Positions 59,701-64,000 of a stretch of 64,000 nucleotides of DNA are shown here, piece by piece. A model generated the notes under the pieces. It saw only the letters and a program-made list of their open reading frames with translations. It ran no database searches and was not told where the DNA came from. The DNA is from an uncultured Gardnerella sp. Its GTDB lineage: Bacteria > Actinomycetota > Actinomycetes > Actinomycetales > Bifidobacteriaceae. The position numbers and the translations under genes are program-made. The stretch spans positions 1 through 64,000 of the forward strand of contig CAMYPG010000003.1 in the NCBI GenBank assembly GCA_947289115.1, read 5' to 3'. The number at the start of each line of letters is the position of its first letter. The first letter of the stretch is position 1.

Positions 59701-61381
59701 TGACGAAGATTGGAAGAAAAAAGCAACTCAAAAGCAAGTAAACGCTCTGCTTAAACAGCTCCAAGACGCTCAAGAGAAGATTGCAAAGGATTATAAGACT
59801 GATGCAATTAAGCTTGAAAACGAAGTCGGCGATAAAGATCAAGACGGCAAGCCTGTAACACCTCCATTCGAGGCGTCGGTGGCGTACAAGAACGCGCTTG
59901 AAAAAGCGAAGGCTGAGTCTAAAGAGGATGCCGACAAAGACACCTCTGCAACTAAGAAGCTTGCTGCATATGCCGAGAAGCTTGCTAAAGCAAACGAGCT
60001 TATCGAAAAGGTCAAGAATCCTGATCCAAACGCAAAGCCAGAAGATCGTCCAACTCAGAAGCAGGTTGATGATGCTCTTGCGGCTTTGAAGCAGGCCAAG
60101 AAGGATATCGACGACAACTTCAAGACCAAAGTTGATAAGCTCCAAAATGAAGTTGATGATAAAAATGAGGATGGCACTGCGCGTACTCCAAAGTTTGAAG
60201 AATCAACTGAGTTTGCAAACCTTCAAGGAAAGACTAAGGATGGCAAAAAGCCTGATGACCTTGTAGCGTATGAGCAAGCTTTGGCAAAGGCTAAGGAACT
60301 CATCGACAAGAACGATGGCAAAGTCAAGAATGATCAAGGTCAAGAAGTTGACGTTCCAAAGGATCAGCTCCCATCCCAGAAGGAAGTTGACGAGGCTCTT
60401 AAGAATCTGAAGGAAATTAAGGATAAGATTACTAAGAACTACGTCACCAGCCCGCATGACTTGCAAGAAGAAGTTGATAAGTCAAAGGGCGGAGATACTG
60501 ACACCAGAACCGACGTGTTCGAGAATACTCCAGAGTTCAAGAATGCGACTGCTAAGGGTGATGACGCTGCTAAGAAAGCTCTTGACGACTATAACAAGAA
60601 GCTCAAGGCTGCCAAGGATCTTCTTGATAAGTTTGATCGCACTACTGGAAAGCCAAAGACTGATCTTCCAGATGGTACTAAAGTCCCAACTCAAAAGCAA
60701 CTTGACGATGCTCTAAAGGATCTCCAAGCCGCCAAGAAGAAGATTGCCGATGATTACAAGACTGATCCTTCCAAGCTGAAAACAGAAGCAGATGCTGATG
60801 CTAAGTTCCGTGATTCTGTATTCTTTATGATTGGAATGACTGAGGATATTGACGCCTATAACAAGGCTTTGGCTGAGGCTAACAGTGTGCTTAAGGATCC
60901 GAATGCTACTCAGGCTGAGGTTGACGCGGCTTTGAAGAAGCTTCAGGCGGCTAAGTATAAGATTAATCACCCGTTTGGCATAGGCAGTGGTGTTGGAAGC
61001 GGTAGCGGCTATGATGCTGATGCTAGTGATTCTCAGAGTGCTTCGGTTGATAAGACTGCTTTGAGAGTTGAGGTTAATAATTCTGAAGCAGATTCTTCTG
61101 CTGCGTCTAAGGCGAATACTGCTGCTGCTAGAGCTTACGTGAAGGCTTTGGCTGAGGCTAAGCGTGTGCTTGCTGATAAGAATGCTACTCAGGCTCAGGT
61201 TGATGCCGCTTTGAGGAATCTTAAGGCTGCTAAGGCTGCGTTGCGTAATGCTTCCGGTAATGCTGGTGGTCTTGCTAAGACGGGTGCTGCGACTGGCTTG
61301 TTTGCAAGTCTTGCTGCAATCTTCTCCGGTCTTGGTGCTGCTGGCGTAGCTTCTCGCCGTCGTAAGCACTCTAACGAGTAG
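56756..61381 (+). CDS. C-terminal part of the adhesin: FIVAR-like repeats and LAKTG wall anchor
   Basis: The frame overlaps the preceding one by four bases and continues its sequence after a one-base frameshift. It holds about 15 helical repeats of 60-120 residues with the recurring pattern YxxALxxAxxLLxDxNATQKxVDxAxxxLxxAxxxL, which fits FIVAR-type three-helix modules of Ebh-like proteins binding extracellular matrix or fibronectin. Examples end in KTDELIESI or KTKVDKLQNEV. The tail GGLAKTGAATGLFASL with hydrophobic helix and RRRKHSNE is a sortase signal (LAxTG class). The start MTYYKH has no signal peptide or ribosome site, so it is not an independent gene. Confidence 0.9.
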   Translation: MTYYKHVYLEQGRNPGNTAKAINVIFVPQTNHKTKDLSDSIGEHKTENVEGKDVPTQSKYYNASADKKDAYEKALKTATDLLATVKDKQEKDLTEEQKAQIDNATINLNKARAELDGADTNKDKLNDSIDANGKAAEGTTAATGTQATNQFKNVSDPDFKKADGSDDKDRNEAAKKAKTDYDKALEEANKVKEDKNATQKAVDDAKAKLDAAREKLNDFTTNKDELNNAIAKDGKVNTGRDNQGNQTLTNADPTYQNSTPEQRKAYDDAVKKADEVFKDPNASQKEVNEAIKKLKEAKAALDKNATDKSPLDAAVQNSFDNPDPDNANGKKSVFYTNAAAKKDSDANAKKAVEDYDKALKKAKDVLADKNATKKDVEDAKKALEDAEKALHAEAYQTKTTDLAEAIADNVSGYLMPAYFNAFDLSQSKDPADVEKAKQAAKDFKAYNDAYHAAKDLLKEIKKPNSTVTQEQADKIKKQLLDARKTIDKYATDTSKISAALLHSLAITKSPAYLNASAGAEGSEEAKAKKAYDDALKALQDAFNDKMPQDTVDGKPDSDPISTNNIPAKDGDTSSPDYLKSIQSHAKGQPLNRDVTKLLAKLNDAVKGLDKFKTKTDELIESINKDSDTHPSPAFKNASQPSFQKPDGSGPDDAKNAAAKAAADAYGKALNEAKDLLKKPDATQKEINDAKAALDKARAELDKYNTDVAKLKASVKKHGTKADVPAPEEGTLTSDAYRNASDPHFMKEQDGKLVPDDDKNNKAAADKKAYDEALTKAQELLKKHDDKDTPQDAKPTQKEIDEALKTLDEARKKLEDNYKTVTTGLEKEINKSTPEGAPAVTEDDFENTPEFKNAKAKTSDSNENADVTAYKEALKKARDLVKAANPTDPDAKNSSHPTQKQINEALDALKAAKKQIEDNYKTNLEPLTSAKDFAGGDFKKTPEYQNAVAKKDAGDQGAIAALGKDGEQTGFDNVLKKVAEKLNDEDWKKKATQKQVNALLKQLQDAQEKIAKDYKTDAIKLENEVGDKDQDGKPVTPPFEASVAYKNALEKAKAESKEDADKDTSATKKLAAYAEKLAKANELIEKVKNPDPNAKPEDRPTQKQVDDALAALKQAKKDIDDNFKTKVDKLQNEVDDKNEDGTARTPKFEESTEFANLQGKTKDGKKPDDLVAYEQALAKAKELIDKNDGKVKNDQGQEVDVPKDQLPSQKEVDEALKNLKEIKDKITKNYVTSPHDLQEEVDKSKGGDTDTRTDVFENTPEFKNATAKGDDAAKKALDDYNKKLKAAKDLLDKFDRTTGKPKTDLPDGTKVPTQKQLDDALKDLQAAKKKIADDYKTDPSKLKTEADADAKFRDSVFFMIGMTEDIDAYNKALAEANSVLKDPNATQAEVDAALKKLQAAKYKINHPFGIGSGVGSGSGYDADASDSQSASVDKTALRVEVNNSEADSSAASKANTAAARAYVKALAEAKRVLADKNATQAQVDAALRNLKAAKAALRNASGNAGGLAKTGAATGLFASLAAIFSGLGAAGVASRRRKHSNE

Positions 61382-61395
61382 TCTATCGCGTAACT

Positions 61396-61440
61396 AAAAT
61401 CCCTCGCAGGTTATCTTCCGATAATCCGCGAGGGATTTTT
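61396..61440 (+). terminator. Intrinsic terminator after the adhesin
   Basis: AAAATCCCTCGC pairs with GCGAGGGATTTTT; GGTTATC/GATAATCC stacks inside. Confidence 0.92.
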
Positions 61441-61550
61441 GTTTCTTCATGCTGCTGCACATGCTGTTCCTGTAGCTTTGCGCCAGTGCTTTGCAAACGG
61501 TGACTATTTGTTGCTTAAAGAACACTAGCGTCCGTGCTGAGCGAAGACAT

Positions 61551-61676
61551 GCTCGCGCGGGTAACGCGCTCGCTACGAAACTCGCGTTGGAAGTCCACTG
61601 GACTTCCAACTTAAGCGAGTTTCCGCTCCGAGTTGCCTTCGCGCGCTAAATCGCAGCGCGAAAGCAGGTCGTCGCA
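61551..61676 (-). repeat. GTTGGAAGTCCA palindromic element, copy C
   Basis: The palindromic core is at 61586-61610. Orientation is opposite to copies A and B. Its left neighbour, 61509-61540, has the TGTTGCTTAAAGAACACTAGC-like wording of the metEF repeats, so families are clustered here. Confidence 0.9.
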
Positions 61677-61742
61677 CACATCACGCCAGGCACTCATACT
61701 ACACACTCCGCATCAGCTTAGTTGCAGGAATATTAGCGTGGT

Positions 61743-61904
61743 GAGATTTGAGATTTTTCGCACTGAGCGCGGACGCTCGCGCGGGTAACGCGCTTGCTAC
61801 GAAACTCGCGTTGGAAGTCCACTGGACTTCCAACTTAAGCGAGTTTCCGCTCCGAGTTGCCTTCGCGCGCTACGCTTTAAGTGCTTCGGCAGGTCGTCGC
61901 GCAG
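61743..61904 (-). repeat. GTTGGAAGTCCA palindromic element, copy D
   Basis: Nearly identical to copy A in reverse orientation over about 160 bp, core at 61810-61834. It lies 67 bp after copy C. The short frame at 61748-61975 is carried by the element and is not a gene. Confidence 0.92.
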
Positions 61905-61988
61905 AGCCGCAGGCTGCTGATTCGCCAAGCGAAGAAGAAAAATCGAAAAATCTCTGCGATAGACACGGTTATTAAAGGCTAGCATGCA

Positions 61989-62128
61989 GAGTTTGGGGGA
62001 TTTCTTTACGAGCACTAAAAGAGGACTGATGGAGCAACGTTCGTAGAGAACAAAGTATGCATGAGAGTCTTTAACAGCCAAAGCGACTGAAGGACGGGAC
62101 GTGCGAGGAAAGAAATCCCCCAAAACTC
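61989..62128. repeat. Hairpin element with G5/C5 ends
   Basis: GAGTTTGGGGGATTTCTTT (61989-62007) and AAAGAAATCCCCCAAAACTC (62109-62128) are inverted ends. The interior carries CTAAAAGAGGACTGA and AACAGCCAAAGCGACTGAAGG, the reverse of wording in the element at 40883-41097. The rest of the 845 bp spacer to glnE shows no gene. Confidence 0.8.
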
Positions 62129-62226
62129 GCGCCACGTTAAGAATGATGCCTAAAACTCGCCACGCTATGAGCGCGAAAGCAGGTAGTTTCGCAGCCTTGT
62201 ACACCACCACAATGTAAAGTTGCGGT

Positions 62227-64000
62227 ATGGAAAGTGCGAACAGAACAGATAGTGCAACTACTGAAACCAACTGCAACGAAAGCAGCACAAACTCTTCCGC
62301 ACTCACCTCAAGAAGCCTTATTAGAGCCGGTTTTTCTCGCCCGGATGCCGCACGTTGCGCAATGATAGCAATATGCAAAAACTGCAATAAAATATCTTTT
62401 GAAACACTACTAAGAAGCGCGCTTACAGTTGAAGATCCAGATTCTGCATTGCTTTCATTGCAAGATTTAAGTGAAGCATACCCCGAAATAATAAATAATA
62501 TTTCAACTTCAAATTCGCAAGTATCTGACTCATTAACAAGCCTAATGCAAGTATTAGGTGCGTCTAACGCGTTGGCAATGCTTATGCGCACAAGACCTAA
62601 TCTTATAAAAGCCGCTGCAAACGACCCGAATCATCTTTTTGCAATGACTAGGGAAGAGCGTGTAAAAGACTTACTCGAGGCAATACAAGCGTATACTGCA
62701 ACAGTTGTTTCTTCTGAAAGCAGCAATTCCAACACAATTTACTTAACATCACTCGGCTTTGCACAAGCAGTTTCTGCGCTTCGTGCGCGCTACCGTGAGC
62801 ATGTTGCTGCAATTATGGCAGCTGATTTAGCGAGCACTGACCCTGTTGAAGTGCAGCCAGATATTAGTCGTAAGCTTTCCGAGGCTGCCGATGCTGTTCT
62901 AGAGGCAGCGTTGTCTATTTCGCGCGGACAGGTTACTGGTTCTTCCGCATGCAGATTTGCGATTATTGCTATGGGTAAGCTTGGCGCGCAAGAAATTAAC
63001 TACGTTTCCGATATTGATTTGATTTACGTTGTGGAGCCTGCGGATTTAAGCAACAAGCAGAACCAGGATGCTGCTTTGCGTGTTGGTGCTTCTATGGCGA
63101 TGGTTTTGCAAAAAGTATGCCAGTCGGTGGTTATGGGCTCTGCGGAGCCTCCACTTTGGCAGATTGATACTGCGCTTCGCCCGGAAGGTAAGGATGGTCC
63201 TCTTGTTCGTAGGCTTGATTCTCATATGGAATATTATGAAAAGTGGGCGAGTAGCTGGGAGTTTCAGGCGCTTTTGAAGTCGCGCCCTGCAGCAGGGGAT
63301 GTGGATCTTGGAAAAGCTTATCGCGATATGGTCGAGCCGTTTATTTGGAGGGCTTCTGGTCGTGAGCATTTTGTAGCTGACTGCCAGCATATGCGTCAGC
63401 GTGTGGAGTCGCTTATTCCGGCTTCTCAACGCGATTTAGACATGAAGCTTGGTCGCGGCGGCTTGCGTGACGTGGAGTTTACTGTGCAAATGCTGCAGCT
63501 TGTGCACGGAAGTGAGGATGAGTCGCTTCGAGTAAGGGATACTATTTCCGCTTTGCAAGCGTTGGCTCAAGGTGGCTACGTCTCTAGGTCTCAGGCGGCG
63601 CTTTTGGCAGAACACTACCGTTTTGAGCGTGTTCTTGAGCATCGTCAGCAAATGTGGAGTATGCATCGCACGCATTTGTTCCCAGATTTGGGTGCGCAAG
63701 GAAACGGCGGCTTGGATCGTGCGCGCACAATTTCTACAGAGCAGCTTAACAATAATGATCAGATTTGCCGTCTTGCTCGTGCTGTGCGGCTTCGTCCGGA
63801 AGAGTTAGTTGCGCGTTTTGATAAAGCTCGTCGTGAAATTCGGCACTTGCATAAGGATATTTACTACCGTCCGATGCTTCCTATTAACGCTCAAACGGAT
63901 GCGGATCCTATTGTGCTTTCGCCGGAGGCTGCTTGCGCGCGTTTTGCTTCTATTGGTTTTGCGGATGCTCGCGCCGCGCAATTGCATGTTGAAGCGCTTA
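62227..64000 (+). CDS. glnE: GlnE, glutamine synthetase adenylyltransferase (5' part)
   Basis: Runs off the window end; about 591 codons are visible. GlnE adenylylates and de-adenylylates glutamine synthetase according to nitrogen state. The first nucleotidyltransferase core is present: FAIIAMGKLGAQEINYVSDIDLIYVVEP, followed by IDTALRPEGKDGPLVRRLDSHMEYYEKWASSWEFQALLKSRP and KLGRGGLRDVEFTVQMLQL, all classic GlnE text. The N-terminal 220 residues are more diverged. A TAA stop lies in frame 12 bases before the ATG at 62227, fixing the upstream limit; no strong ribosome site is seen. Confidence 0.93.
   Translation, partial: MESANRTDSATTETNCNESSTNSSALTSRSLIRAGFSRPDAARCAMIAICKNCNKISFETLLRSALTVEDPDSALLSLQDLSEAYPEIINNISTSNSQVSDSLTSLMQVLGASNALAMLMRTRPNLIKAAANDPNHLFAMTREERVKDLLEAIQAYTATVVSSESSNSNTIYLTSLGFAQAVSALRARYREHVAAIMAADLASTDPVEVQPDISRKLSEAADAVLEAALSISRGQVTGSSACRFAIIAMGKLGAQEINYVSDIDLIYVVEPADLSNKQNQDAALRVGASMAMVLQKVCQSVVMGSAEPPLWQIDTALRPEGKDGPLVRRLDSHMEYYEKWASSWEFQALLKSRPAAGDVDLGKAYRDMVEPFIWRASGREHFVADCQHMRQRVESLIPASQRDLDMKLGRGGLRDVEFTVQMLQLVHGSEDESLRVRDTISALQALAQGGYVSRSQAALLAEHYRFERVLEHRQQMWSMHRTHLFPDLGAQGNGGLDRARTISTEQLNNNDQICRLARAVRLRPEELVARFDKARREIRHLHKDIYYRPMLPINAQTDADPIVLSPEAACARFASIGFADARAAQLHVEAL

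Noticed and set aside
58436..60145. A 569-codon open frame on the minus strand inside the adhesin repeats
   Set aside because: It is antisense to repetitive Lys/Asp/Ala codons of the FIVAR region; its Leu/Ser/Ile-rich text has no ribosome site and no family resemblance.

Overview
This looks like a chromosomal segment of a low-GC member of the Bifidobacteriaceae, most likely Gardnerella. The grounds are the A+T-rich codon use, actinobacterial proteins (long-form PurL, RecX next to RecA, FtsK, PgsA, a wall-anchored protein ending in LAKTG), a LexA box of the actinobacterial/Firmicutes type (CGAAC-N4-GTTCG) and host-associated content. The genus is inferred from sequence character, not from a database search.

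Layout. (1) 1-7975, minus strand: a purine block read right to left, purT, purC, purL, purF and the start of purM. (2) 8115-14646, plus strand: tRNA-His, ftsK, pgsA, a CinA-type amidase, LexA-controlled recA, and recX; thrC converges on recX. (3) 16433-23158: proA, a small unknown gene, nadD, prs, tRNA-Gln, glmU, rsfS and a histidine phosphatase. (4) 23308-24357: a LytTR regulator with a DUF3021 membrane protein, preceded by repeats that fit a LytTR binding site. (5) 24673-31034: a PPOx-like protein, an EamA transporter, two membrane-anchored low-complexity proteins, tRNA-Ala, a lysine riboswitch with a lysine permease, and tRNA-Asn. (6) 31242-37616: a degenerate M23 protein, an acyl-CoA synthetase, a sugar-binding-like lipoprotein, a fructosamine-kinase-like protein and two small membrane proteins. 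(7) 37826-50000: leuS, comEA-comEC-holA, the t6A cluster tsaE-tsaB-rimI-tsaD, trmI and a SixA-like phosphatase. (8) 50020-53998: metE-metF between two oppositely oriented copies of a roughly 270-300 bp repeat. (9) 54000-61381: a very large LAKTG-anchored surface protein with about 15 FIVAR-like repeats, split by a one-base frameshift in an A5 run and preceded by a G9 tract. (10) 61382-64000: repeat-rich spacer and the 5' part of glnE.

Most of the window is core metabolism and information processing. The unusual material lies between genes: a four-copy element with a 25-bp palindromic core, other hairpin elements resembling MITEs, short tandem repeats and leader structures. The strongest candidates for uncharacterised biology are the surface adhesin with two possible switch points (G9 upstream and A5 in the gene) and the LytTR/DUF3021 pair with its putative autoregulatory site.
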